Assembly: GCA_030266395.1 (NCBI GenBank)
Contig: JAJDHX010000004.1
Span: 1 to 54,680, forward strand
DNA length: 54,680 bases
Direction: 5' to 3'
From: Selenomonadales bacterium OttesenSCG-928-I06
GTDB lineage: Bacteria; Bacillota; Negativicutes; Sporomusales; Sporomusaceae
Numbering within the stretch: the first letter of the stretch is position 1; every line of letters begins with the position of its first letter. Both the position numbers and the translations under genes were made by a program. The notes beneath the pieces were generated by a model, which saw only the letters and a program-made list of their open reading frames with translations, was not told the DNA's origin and made no database searches. Positions 28,246 through 35,756 of the stretch are shown here, one piece after another.

Positions 28246-29202
28246 ATGAGAATAATCGAAAGCCACAAAAGGCTTAGACTGTTTAGTGGTAACGCAAATA
28301 TAGCTCTTGCTACAGAAGTTGCCGAATATTTAGATATAAAACTCGGCAATGCTTTTGTCGGCAAGTTTAATAATGATGAAATTCAGATATGTATAGAAGA
28401 AAGTGTAAGAGGTAGTGATGCATTCATTATCCAACCTACCTGTGCACCTGTAAGTGACAACATAATGGAGCTCCTAATTTTAATAGATGCTTTAAAAAGA
28501 GCTTCTGCCAGAACAATCACAGCAGTTGTTCCTTATTATGCCTATGGACGTCAAGACCGTAAAAGCAGAGGCAGAGAACCAATATCTGCTAAATTAATGG
28601 CAAATCTATTGACAACAGCAGGGGCAACAAGAGTTGTAACTATTGACTTACACGCACCTCAAATTCAAGGGTTTTTTGACATTCCAATGGACAACCTACC
28701 TGGTGTTCCTGTATTAGGTGATTATATATTAACTAAAAATCTTTCTGATATAGTTGTAGTAAGTCCTGATTTAGGCGGAGTTTCAAGAGCAAGAGAAATG
28801 GCAGATAGATTGCAAACTTCTATTGCTATTATAGAAAAAAGAAGACCACAACCAGGCGTAGCAGAAGTTATGAATATAATCGGAGATGTTAAAGGAAAAA
28901 CTGCAGTAATCGTAGATGATATGGTAGACACTGCCGGTTCATTAACAGAGGGAGCTAAAATACTAACTGAGTATGGTGCTAAAGAAATTTATGCTTGTTG
29001 TACTCATCCGGTTCTAAGTTATCCAGCTGTAGAACGTCTAGCTAACTCAACCTTTACTGAAATAGTTGTAACAAATACACTTCCAATTCCGCCAGAAAAA
29101 CAATTACCTAATTTAAAAGTTTTATCTGTAGCTTCTTTAATAGGGGAAGCTGTCATTAGAATATTTGGTGAACTTTCTATTAGTAAGCTATTTGATAATT
29201 AA
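28246..29202 (+). CDS. prs: Ribose-phosphate pyrophosphokinase (PRPP synthetase)
   Basis: Prs makes PRPP from ribose-5-phosphate and ATP for nucleotide, histidine and NAD synthesis. The 318 residues are full length. Motifs in order are VGKFNNDEIQICIEESVRG, the ATP-site segment YYAYGRQDRKSRGREPISAK, VTIDLHAPQIQGFFDIP, VVSPDLGGVSRAR, and the PRPP-binding VDDMVDTAGSL. The start follows GGTAGAGGTGCAAA. A terminator follows, so it is probably monocistronic from its own promoter. Confidence 0.97.
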   Translation: MRIIESHKRLRLFSGNANIALATEVAEYLDIKLGNAFVGKFNNDEIQICIEESVRGSDAFIIQPTCAPVSDNIMELLILIDALKRASARTITAVVPYYAYGRQDRKSRGREPISAKLMANLLTTAGATRVVTIDLHAPQIQGFFDIPMDNLPGVPVLGDYILTKNLSDIVVVSPDLGGVSRAREMADRLQTSIAIIEKRRPQPGVAEVMNIIGDVKGKTAVIVDDMVDTAGSLTEGAKILTEYGAKEIYACCTHPVLSYPAVERLANSTFTEIVVTNTLPIPPEKQLPNLKVLSVASLIGEAVIRIFGELSISKLFDN

Positions 29203-29224
29203 AAAATTTTTTATGAAATAATTT

Positions 29225-29259
29225 AAAGACTTAAACGCTAAACGTTTAAGTCTTTTTAT
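29225..29259 (+). terminator. Terminator after prs
   Basis: AAAGACTTAAACG and CGTTTAAGTCTTT form a perfect 13-bp stem with a five-base loop and a following T run. Confidence 0.85.
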
Positions 29260-29317
29260 AATTCTAAAAAGATATTGACTCATATATTTAAAATTCAAGA
29301 ATATAATTTTTTAATGA

Positions 29318-29346
29318 TTGTCTCGATTTTTATATTTAAATAAAAT
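29318..29346 (+). promoter_or_regulatory. Candidate promoter of the first deacetylase gene
   Basis: TTGTCT, a 17-base spacer and TAAAAT lie about 70 bases before the gene at 29414. Confidence 0.4.
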
Positions 29347-29413
29347 TTTTTCTATGTTAAAATGATTTGGTAAAGTTTAAAAATTCGATATTCAATAAAA
29401 ATTGAGGTTTTCT

Positions 29414-30211
29414 ATGTTTAAAACTGTAACTTTTAAAAGTTTTTTATTTGCAATATGGGCAATTATTTTAACTAATATTTTTTTGCATCAATTTGGTAAT
29501 TTTACCATTAGCAATGCTTTTTTTATTAGTATCATACTAGTAGCAGGCATTATTTTGCTGTTTAGAACTATCAGAAAAAAAATGATGTCACGCAGAATAA
29601 TATCTTCTGGCATTAAAGGTAAAAAAACTGCTGCACTTACTTTTGATGATGGACCTTATTCCCCTTACACAGAACAAATTTTAGATTTACTTAAAGAAAA
29701 AAACGTTAAAGCTACTTTTTTTGTTTTAGGTTATCATGCTGAAAGAAATCCAGAAATAATAAAAAGAATAGTCAGCGAAGGACATCAACTAGGAAATCAC
29801 TCATACACTCATCTCAACTTTAAAAAAATTACCAGAGAAAAAGTAATAGAAGAGATAAATACCACTAATAAGATTTTATTTGAAATTACTGGTCAAAACA
29901 TCAAAATTATGCGACCTCCTTATGGGGGCAAAAATCTTAATGTTCTTGACACAATTGAGAATTTAGGCTTTAAAGTAGTTCTTTGGTCTGCTGCTGGTCA
30001 AGATTGGGCTAACCATGGTGTAAATAAAACTGTAGAAAAAACACTGAGAGAATTTAAAGATGGCGGAATTATCTTGCTACATGATGGCGACTCTTTAGAA
30101 CCAAAAGAACCAAGAGAACAAACAATAGAGATCACCAAAACATTAATAGATAGACTTACTGCTGAAGGATATTCATTCTTAACAATTGATGAATTATTAG
30201 CATTAAATTAG
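29414..30211 (+). CDS. Membrane-anchored polysaccharide deacetylase (NodB family), copy 1
   Basis: NodB-type deacetylases remove acetyl groups from GlcNAc or MurNAc in cell-wall glycans. Two hydrophobic segments in the first 60 residues should anchor the protein with its catalytic domain outside. The catalytic motifs are TFDDGP (base and metal Asp), NHSYTH (two metal histidines), RPPYG, and LLHDGD. Motif 4 reads WSAAGQDW, lacking the first Asp that its neighbour has (WSVDGKDW). The start ATG 29414 follows TTGAGG; an in-frame TTG lies four codons upstream within that site. The 265 residues are strongly similar to the next gene, indicating tandem duplication. Confidence 0.88.
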   Translation: MFKTVTFKSFLFAIWAIILTNIFLHQFGNFTISNAFFISIILVAGIILLFRTIRKKMMSRRIISSGIKGKKTAALTFDDGPYSPYTEQILDLLKEKNVKATFFVLGYHAERNPEIIKRIVSEGHQLGNHSYTHLNFKKITREKVIEEINTTNKILFEITGQNIKIMRPPYGGKNLNVLDTIENLGFKVVLWSAAGQDWANHGVNKTVEKTLREFKDGGIILLHDGDSLEPKEPREQTIEITKTLIDRLTAEGYSFLTIDELLALN

Positions 30212-30236
30212 GTTTACTATAACAAAATCTTTCAAG

Positions 30237-30265
30237 TTGTTTACTGGTAAGTTATTTGATATAAT
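30237..30265 (+). promoter_or_regulatory. Promoter of the second deacetylase gene
   Basis: TTGTTT, a 17-base spacer and a perfect TATAAT lie about 100 bases before the gene at 30369. Confidence 0.6.
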
Positions 30266-30368
30266 GAATATTGTTATTATAAAAAGTTGAGGCTTAGACA
30301 TAGAAAGTGTTTAAGCCACTTAAATTTATTTAGGATATATTCCCTAGAAAAGAGAAGGGTATTTTCAT

Positions 30369-31187
30369 ATGTTTGAAAATTTTAGGTTAATAAATTTTTT
30401 AACTGTTTTATCTGCAATTGTACTTGTTAGTTTATTTTTAAATTATTTTAAAGCTTTTAAAAAAGTAAAAATTATATCTCTTACTATAGCAATATTCGGA
30501 ATATTTATAGGCACTACCTTCTTATTAAATGCCGTCTTACCAAACAATAATTTTTATGGGCCAATAGTTTCACATGGCTCATCTAATGAGAAAATAATTG
30601 CACTTACTTTTGATGATGGACCTTATTCCCCTTATACTGAACAAATTCTAGATGTACTTAAAGAAAAAAATGTTAAAGCCACTTTTTTCATAGTAGGTCA
30701 CAATGCAGCAAGTAACCCTGAAATTGTCAAAAGAATAGTATCAGAAGGACATCAAATAGGAAATCACACTTACAATCATATAGATCTCTTAAAGACTTCA
30801 AACAAAGAAATGATTGAAGAGCTGAGCTCTACTAATAAAATTTTATTTGAAATTACCGGTCAAGAAGTTAAAATTATGCGTCCCCCTTTTGGAGCCAAAG
30901 ATGCCAATGTGGTAAAAACTGCTCAAGAAAAAGGACTGCAAGTTATTACTTGGTCTGTTGACGGAAAAGACTGGTTAAATCGCGGTGTAGATATAACATC
31001 AAATGAAATTTTAACTAAAGCCACAAGTGGTGACATCATCCTTTTGCATGACGGTGATGAAGTTAAATCTGAAAACTCAAGAGAACAAACTGTAATTGTT
31101 ACTAAAATAATAGTAGATGAATTGATAAAACAAGGATATGAATTAACTACAGTTGATAAACTTTTAGAAAAAAGGATATCTAATTAA
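30369..31187 (+). CDS. Membrane-anchored polysaccharide deacetylase (NodB family), copy 2
   Basis: This 272-residue paralogue of the previous gene has two N-terminal hydrophobic segments (residues about 10-28 and 38-58) and a complete set of motifs: TFDDGP, NHTYNH, RPPFG, WSVDGKDW and LLHDGDE. The DNA around the first motif is nearly identical in both copies for about 60 bases, pointing to a fairly recent duplication. The gene starts at an ATG after AGAAGGGTATTTTCAT. The stop is directly followed by the pth start (TAAAATG), so it is co-transcribed with pth. The likely substrate is peptidoglycan, but polysaccharide export cannot be excluded. Confidence 0.9.
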   Translation: MFENFRLINFLTVLSAIVLVSLFLNYFKAFKKVKIISLTIAIFGIFIGTTFLLNAVLPNNNFYGPIVSHGSSNEKIIALTFDDGPYSPYTEQILDVLKEKNVKATFFIVGHNAASNPEIVKRIVSEGHQIGNHTYNHIDLLKTSNKEMIEELSSTNKILFEITGQEVKIMRPPFGAKDANVVKTAQEKGLQVITWSVDGKDWLNRGVDITSNEILTKATSGDIILLHDGDEVKSENSREQTVIVTKIIVDELIKQGYELTTVDKLLEKRISN

Positions 31188-31188
31188 A

Positions 31189-31770
31189 ATGAAACTTATA
31201 GTAGGGCTTGGAAATCCAGGCAAAGAATATCAAAATACCAGGCATAATATAGGATTTATGGCAATTGACAAACTAGCTGCAAAATTTAATGCATCTACTT
31301 GGCAAGAAAAGAAAAATTATGTCCAAGCAGAATGCCTGAGTGTTATTAGTGAGAAAATATTGCTTTTAAAACCACTTACCTATATGAACCTGAGCGGCGA
31401 TGCAGTACAAGCAGTAATGAATTGGTATAAGCTTTCTTTAGATGACATTATAGTGATTTATGATGATTTAGATCTAGAAATAGGCAGAATAAGACTTAGA
31501 CAAAAAGGAAGTTCTGCTGGACATAAAGGTATAGAATCTATAATCTATACTCTTAATTCTGATGTCTTTAAAAGAATAAAAATAGGTATAGGCAGACCTT
31601 CAAATAAAAACTTTGCTATAAATAACTTTGTCTTAAGTAAATTCTCTTCAGAAGAAGAGTCTTTAATAAATGAAGCTTTAGAAAAAACTTGTGATGCTGT
31701 AGAATGTATCTTGAAAAAAGATATTATTAGTGCCATGAATATATTTAATCCAAATGAATCTAAAAATTAA
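31189..31770 (+). CDS. pth: Peptidyl-tRNA hydrolase
   Basis: Pth frees stalled peptides from tRNA. The N-terminus GLGNPGKEYQNTRHNIGFMA holds the catalytic histidine at residue 19. Two other family signatures are present: KPLTYMNLSGDAV, and the catalytic-Asp segment YDDLDLEIGRIRLRQKGSSAGHKG. At 193 residues it is full length. It follows glmU-prs as in many Bacillota, with two deacetylase genes inserted in between. mfd, often the next gene, is absent here. Confidence 0.96.
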   Translation: MKLIVGLGNPGKEYQNTRHNIGFMAIDKLAAKFNASTWQEKKNYVQAECLSVISEKILLLKPLTYMNLSGDAVQAVMNWYKLSLDDIIVIYDDLDLEIGRIRLRQKGSSAGHKGIESIIYTLNSDVFKRIKIGIGRPSNKNFAINNFVLSKFSSEEESLINEALEKTCDAVECILKKDIISAMNIFNPNESKN

Positions 31771-31803
31771 TTCTCAAGAAGCATTTAGCTTCTTGAGAAT
31801 TTT
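31771..31803 (+). terminator. Terminator after pth
   Basis: TTCTCAAGAAGC and GCTTCTTGAGAA form a perfect 12-bp stem with a five-base loop followed by TTTTA. Confidence 0.85.
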
Positions 31804-31820
31804 ATAAGAAGGAGTTTTTT

Positions 31821-33047
31821 ATGATTACCACACTTTATGCAGATATAAACGGCAACATATATGATGCTCCTTTTAAGCAAGCATTGGGACAAAATGGCAA
31901 AGATCATTACATACTCAAAAAAGAAGATTTAATAAAACTGCCAAAAGGTGCTTCTTTAACTTATTTGCCCGGACACGAAGCTCTCTACGAAAATACTGGG
32001 AAAATATCTGCATTAAAAGAAAAGTTTGCAGTAGCTGCTCTACTCCCTTTAGGCTATACCAGAACATTTCTGCCAGCTTCCCGCAAATCTAAAAACTCCC
32101 CCATTCTCCCTCTCTATGGTTATACTGCTGTGGCTTTATACAAAGATGAAATTTATGTGACTGCCATTAAACACAATGATAATGAAAAATGGGATCCTAA
32201 AAATTATGATACTGCCGCTTTAAAGAAGAATATCAAACTCCTAAAAACTCTTTTTCCTAAAAACAGACTAGTAAATCACTTAGAAAACTGTTCTCTTAAG
32301 TGGCATTGTTATACAGCCCAAAATTTATTCTACAATCGCTGGGAGATGGGCATACCTGTTTCAAAATCTTGTAATGCAAATTGTCTTGGTTGTATTTCTC
32401 TGCAAACATCTGAATGCTGCCAAGCACCTCAATCCAGAATAACCTTTACTCCTACGCCAGAAGAAATTGCAGAACTTGGTATCTATCACTTAAAAACAGC
32501 TTCTCAAGGCATAGTAAGTTTTGGACAAGGCTGCGAAGGTGAACCTTCTTTAGAATTCGAAATAATTGCTAAAGCAATCAAGCAAATACGAAATAAGACA
32601 AAATTAAATCAAATAAATATAAATACAAATGCTGGCTTTACTTTAGGTATTAAAGAAATAGTAAATGCTGGCCTTGATAGTATGAGAGTCAGTATAATTA
32701 GTGCAAATGAAGACATTTATAAATCTTATTATAGATGTAATTATTCCTTAAATGATGTTATTGAATCAATTAAATATGCCAAGAAAAATAATATCCATGT
32801 TTCTTTAAACATGCTACTATTCCCTGGTCTCAACGACCAGAAAGAAGAACTTAAATCATGGATTGAATTTCTTCAAGAAACTAAAGTTGATATGATTCAA
32901 TTACGCAACTTAAATTTTGATCCAAATTTGTTTCTAGAAATGATACCGCCAAAAGAAACTTCTGTCGGTATAAATAATTTCATAGAAAGTTTAAACAAAA
33001 ATATTCCCAATATTAAAATCGGAAGTTTCACTGAATATATAAAATAA
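31821..33047 (+). CDS. Radical SAM protein of unknown function
   Basis: This 408-residue protein has the radical SAM cluster motif C184-x3-C188-x2-C191 (SCNANCLGC) unusually far from the N-terminus. Before it is a separate domain of about 175 residues without recognisable motifs (GHEALYENTGK, LPLYGYTAVALY). After it are the barrel motifs: FGQGCEGEPSL (SAM-binding GGE equivalent), NINTNAG and SMRVSIISANEDIYKSYYR, with MLLFPGLND near the end. A second cysteine group (CISLQTSECCQ) directly follows the cluster motif. Strong site AAGGAGTTTTTT before the ATG. It stands alone between two terminators. It could act on a peptide, RNA or cofactor; nothing nearby decides. Confidence 0.83.
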   Translation: MITTLYADINGNIYDAPFKQALGQNGKDHYILKKEDLIKLPKGASLTYLPGHEALYENTGKISALKEKFAVAALLPLGYTRTFLPASRKSKNSPILPLYGYTAVALYKDEIYVTAIKHNDNEKWDPKNYDTAALKKNIKLLKTLFPKNRLVNHLENCSLKWHCYTAQNLFYNRWEMGIPVSKSCNANCLGCISLQTSECCQAPQSRITFTPTPEEIAELGIYHLKTASQGIVSFGQGCEGEPSLEFEIIAKAIKQIRNKTKLNQININTNAGFTLGIKEIVNAGLDSMRVSIISANEDIYKSYYRCNYSLNDVIESIKYAKKNNIHVSLNMLLFPGLNDQKEELKSWIEFLQETKVDMIQLRNLNFDPNLFLEMIPPKETSVGINNFIESLNKNIPNIKIGSFTEYIK

Positions 33048-33090
33048 AAAGACCTAATTCTATTACAAATTTTAGAGTTAAGTCTTTTTT
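33046..33090 (+). terminator. Terminator after the radical SAM gene
   Basis: AAAAAGACCTAATTCT pairs imperfectly with AGAGTTAAGTCTTTTT around a loop of about 12 bases; a seven-T run follows. Confidence 0.7.
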
Positions 33091-33191
33091 TGCACATTTT
33101 AAAACTTTTAAATTGCCTATCAACAAACATATGATATAATTATGATATTCAACTATGTATTTCCTTTTCACCTAATAAAGGAGTTTTATAA

Positions 33192-34808
33192 ATGACTAAA
33201 AACAATGTCTATGGCAGCATTAGTTCATTTTTCGAAGAAAATGCACAATTAGATATTCTTATAAATCAAGAAGACATCGAAGGCTTTTTGCGTCAAAAAG
33301 CCTGGCAAGGGAAAACTGATAAAGACTTAAAAGATATCTTTGATAAATTACAAATGTTTCTCTCCTATGTTTTCTATACAAATATCTCAAATCTTGAAGA
33401 ACTCAGCGCTTCCGAATATAGCCTTGCTATAGAGTGGATGGAAGTGCAATTTGAATTTGAAGCTAACTTTACCTCTGTAAATGACTTTTTTATAATATTA
33501 AAAGATTTCTATGATTATTTAATTAAGAAAAAAGTTATTGTGAATAAACTGGAGTTAGAAAAAGCATCTGCCTTAATGACAATAGGTAAACAACTTAATT
33601 TTATAGAACCTTCATTACAATATTTTTATAATACATATTTAAATGATGATGAAGATATAAAAAGATTACCTGACAAAAAGATTTCAGTCTTGCCAAATAT
33701 AGTTTCTGAAGATATCAGCGAACAAATTAAAGAAATAGTAGAAAGATTAATGCTAAAATTTAGTTCTTATTTTCAAAAACAAGAATTTGAAGATGATATT
33801 GATCGTGCCATTACCTTATATACAGGTCCGGTAAATGAAATTCCGGAAGACACTCCTGAATTGCCTGACGGAAATTTTTGGATTGGTTTTTGGGACTATT
33901 TTCTGTTTGATTATCACCTGCTGGAAAATGATTTAACTCCTTTAGAACATTTTAAAAATAATTTTAATAATCTTTCCCGCGATGAAAAAGTTTTTTTAGA
34001 AGATATTGCCACAGCAAAATTTACTGTCTTTCATGTAGAAAAGATAATAGATAATGATTGGTTAGAATGTATAAATTTATTAACAGAAGAAACATTCAAA
34101 ATTCCTAATCCTGATTTTGATTATACATTTATTAAAAAAGCACTCTTTTTTGGTCATATATTTTTCAAACAATGCGGTAAAGAAATTATCATGATTAACT
34201 TCATAACTAGTATTGACGTGAGTTCAAAACTCAAAGTTAGAATAAAAGAGGAAATAGAAAAACAAAAAACAATTTTTCAAATTCAAGAACCTAATGCCTC
34301 CTGGGATGATTTTCTGCAAAGACATTCCAACTTAGTTCGTCACACTATAGATTTACTTTCAACATATGCAAAAGTAAATGTTACACCGCATATATATGAA
34401 AACAAGTCTTCTAATAGCAAAAGAACAAAACAACTTAAAGAAAGTCCTTTATATTTAGATATAAACCGTTTTATTGGTGAATATCTTCCTAAAATCGCAT
34501 GTTCCAAACATGATATCAAACTAACTCAAAAACTCTGGAAAGACTATTATCTTAGCGATGAGAAAAAGCTGCAAGAAACAACAAATCCTTTTAGTGTAAC
34601 AGCAGCTTTAATATTCACATATCTTCAAATTAATACAGATGATGAGACAACAAAAAATAGTCTTTTAGCTATTTTAGAACAAGAGATAAATATAAAAAGA
34701 GAAGTAATAGTGCAAATAAGTAATAAAATACAAAAGAAAATGAAAATTAAACAATTTGATCCTCGTTACCTAAACGAAGAAGGATTTTTGTATATGCTTT
34801 ATCAATAA
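33192..34808 (+). CDS. Unrecognised 538-residue cytosolic protein
   Basis: I do not recognise this protein. It has no signal peptide, membrane helix, nucleotide-binding loop or cysteine cluster. The first 240 residues are acidic and probably helical (FEENAQLDILINQEDIEGFL, FYDYLIKKKVIVNKLELEK). A central part near 235-345 looks mixed alpha/beta, with LDWLECINLLTEETFKIPNPDFD-like character. A helical C-terminus ends the protein (NTDDETTKNSLLAILEQEIN). The words 'W-x-E-C-x-x-L-L-T-E-E' look like a small conserved core, but I cannot name a family. A good AAAGGAG site precedes the ATG. A small zinc-ribbon membrane protein follows 64 bases after its stop. Confidence 0.7.
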   Translation: MTKNNVYGSISSFFEENAQLDILINQEDIEGFLRQKAWQGKTDKDLKDIFDKLQMFLSYVFYTNISNLEELSASEYSLAIEWMEVQFEFEANFTSVNDFFIILKDFYDYLIKKKVIVNKLELEKASALMTIGKQLNFIEPSLQYFYNTYLNDDEDIKRLPDKKISVLPNIVSEDISEQIKEIVERLMLKFSSYFQKQEFEDDIDRAITLYTGPVNEIPEDTPELPDGNFWIGFWDYFLFDYHLLENDLTPLEHFKNNFNNLSRDEKVFLEDIATAKFTVFHVEKIIDNDWLECINLLTEETFKIPNPDFDYTFIKKALFFGHIFFKQCGKEIIMINFITSIDVSSKLKVRIKEEIEKQKTIFQIQEPNASWDDFLQRHSNLVRHTIDLLSTYAKVNVTPHIYENKSSNSKRTKQLKESPLYLDINRFIGEYLPKIACSKHDIKLTQKLWKDYYLSDEKKLQETTNPFSVTAALIFTYLQINTDDETTKNSLLAILEQEINIKREVIVQISNKIQKKMKIKQFDPRYLNEEGFLYMLYQ

Positions 34809-34872
34809 AATATCTTTGTACTTCTTAATTTTCACTATAATTCTTTCTGAAAAACAATTAGGAGGGATTTAA

Positions 34873-35220
34873 ATGAAATGCCAGCTTTGTGGCAAACCTA
34901 TAGAAAATGGTGAAACTTGTGATTCTTGCTTTAATGAAGGCTCTGTAAGAGTTCTTACCAGAACTGAGAGAGATTTTTATGAAGGCGAAACTATAGATGC
35001 TTCTAACGACTCTGAAAAGCAAAACTATTACAACTACTCCAACCAAAATAATAACATGTTCTTTAAAGTGCGAAGCTTCAATTTAGTTCCTAAAAGCTTT
35101 CTTGGCAAATTAACTCTAATACTTATAATAGGATTACTAATCTTAATTTCTATTCCTTTAGTGCTCCTAATATTTTTACTTGGCGCCATTTCCTGGTTCT
35201 TTTTTAAAAGAAAATATTAA
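34873..35220 (+). CDS. Small zinc-ribbon membrane protein
   Basis: This 115-residue protein starts with a four-cysteine zinc ribbon (C3, C6, C16, C19: CQLCGKPIENGETCDSC), then has a polar, Asn/Tyr-rich linker, and ends with about 35 hydrophobic residues (one long or two short membrane helices) closing on KRKY. The ribbon probably faces the cytosol. The ATG follows TTAGGAGGGATTTAA. It may be co-transcribed with the 538-residue protein before it, and a bidirectional terminator follows. Function unknown. Confidence 0.75.
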   Translation: MKCQLCGKPIENGETCDSCFNEGSVRVLTRTERDFYEGETIDASNDSEKQNYYNYSNQNNNMFFKVRSFNLVPKSFLGKLTLILIIGLLILISIPLVLLIFLLGAISWFFFKRKY

Positions 35221-35224
35221 AATA

Positions 35225-35249
35225 AAAAACCTAGTATAACTAGGTTTTT
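35225..35249. terminator. Bidirectional terminator
   Basis: AAAAACCTAGT and ACTAGGTTTTT form a perfect 11-bp stem with a three-base loop between two converging genes. Confidence 0.85.
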
Positions 35250-35676
35250 ATTTTGACTTATTTTTTTGTTCTTTTAATAATAAAAAATCATAGAAATCCT
35301 TCAGTGCTCTTTTGGATTCTGCACTTAAAGTACTTTGCTTTTGCAAATAGCTTGATTCTAAGTTATTACAGGAACCTTCAATTTCATAAGCCAGTTCCTG
35401 TTCTGCAACAAGCTCTTTTTTGTTCTTATAATTATAAGAAACATCATATAAAGAACTTTTAAACAAACTCTTAGTATCTTCTATAGACAAATCAAAATAA
35501 TCCAACAATGAATTTAGAAGATTTACTGTTAAATTTGTACGCACATTTGATTCTATCATACTTATATAAGCAGCAGACATTCTAACATGATATTTCTCTC
35601 TTATAATTTTAGCTAAACTTTCTTGACTTAACTTTCTTGCTTCTCTGTTTCTCTTAATAATTTCGCCAAATGTCAT
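35248..35676 (-). CDS. XRE-family transcriptional regulator (paralogue 2)
   Basis: This 142-residue regulator is a clear paralogue of the one at 22834-23271. The helix-turn-helix region shares VRMSAAYISMIESNVRTNL and LLDYFDLSIED, and the tail shares SAESKRALKDFYDFLL. The acidic middle differs. The start follows AAGAGGTGATATAA. It stands alone and converges on the zinc-ribbon gene. Its targets cannot be told, but two nearly identical recognition helices suggest shared operators. Confidence 0.85.
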   Translation of the reverse strand: MTFGEIIKRNREARKLSQESLAKIIREKYHVRMSAAYISMIESNVRTNLTVNLLNSLLDYFDLSIEDTKSLFKSSLYDVSYNYKNKKELVAEQELAYEIEGSCNNLESSYLQKQSTLSAESKRALKDFYDFLLLKEQKNKSK

Positions 35677-35756
35677 TTATATCACCTCTTAACAAAACTA
35701 CTCTTACCTTTGCAAAAATAGTTTTTAACTATCAGTGAATCGATAATATAACATTC

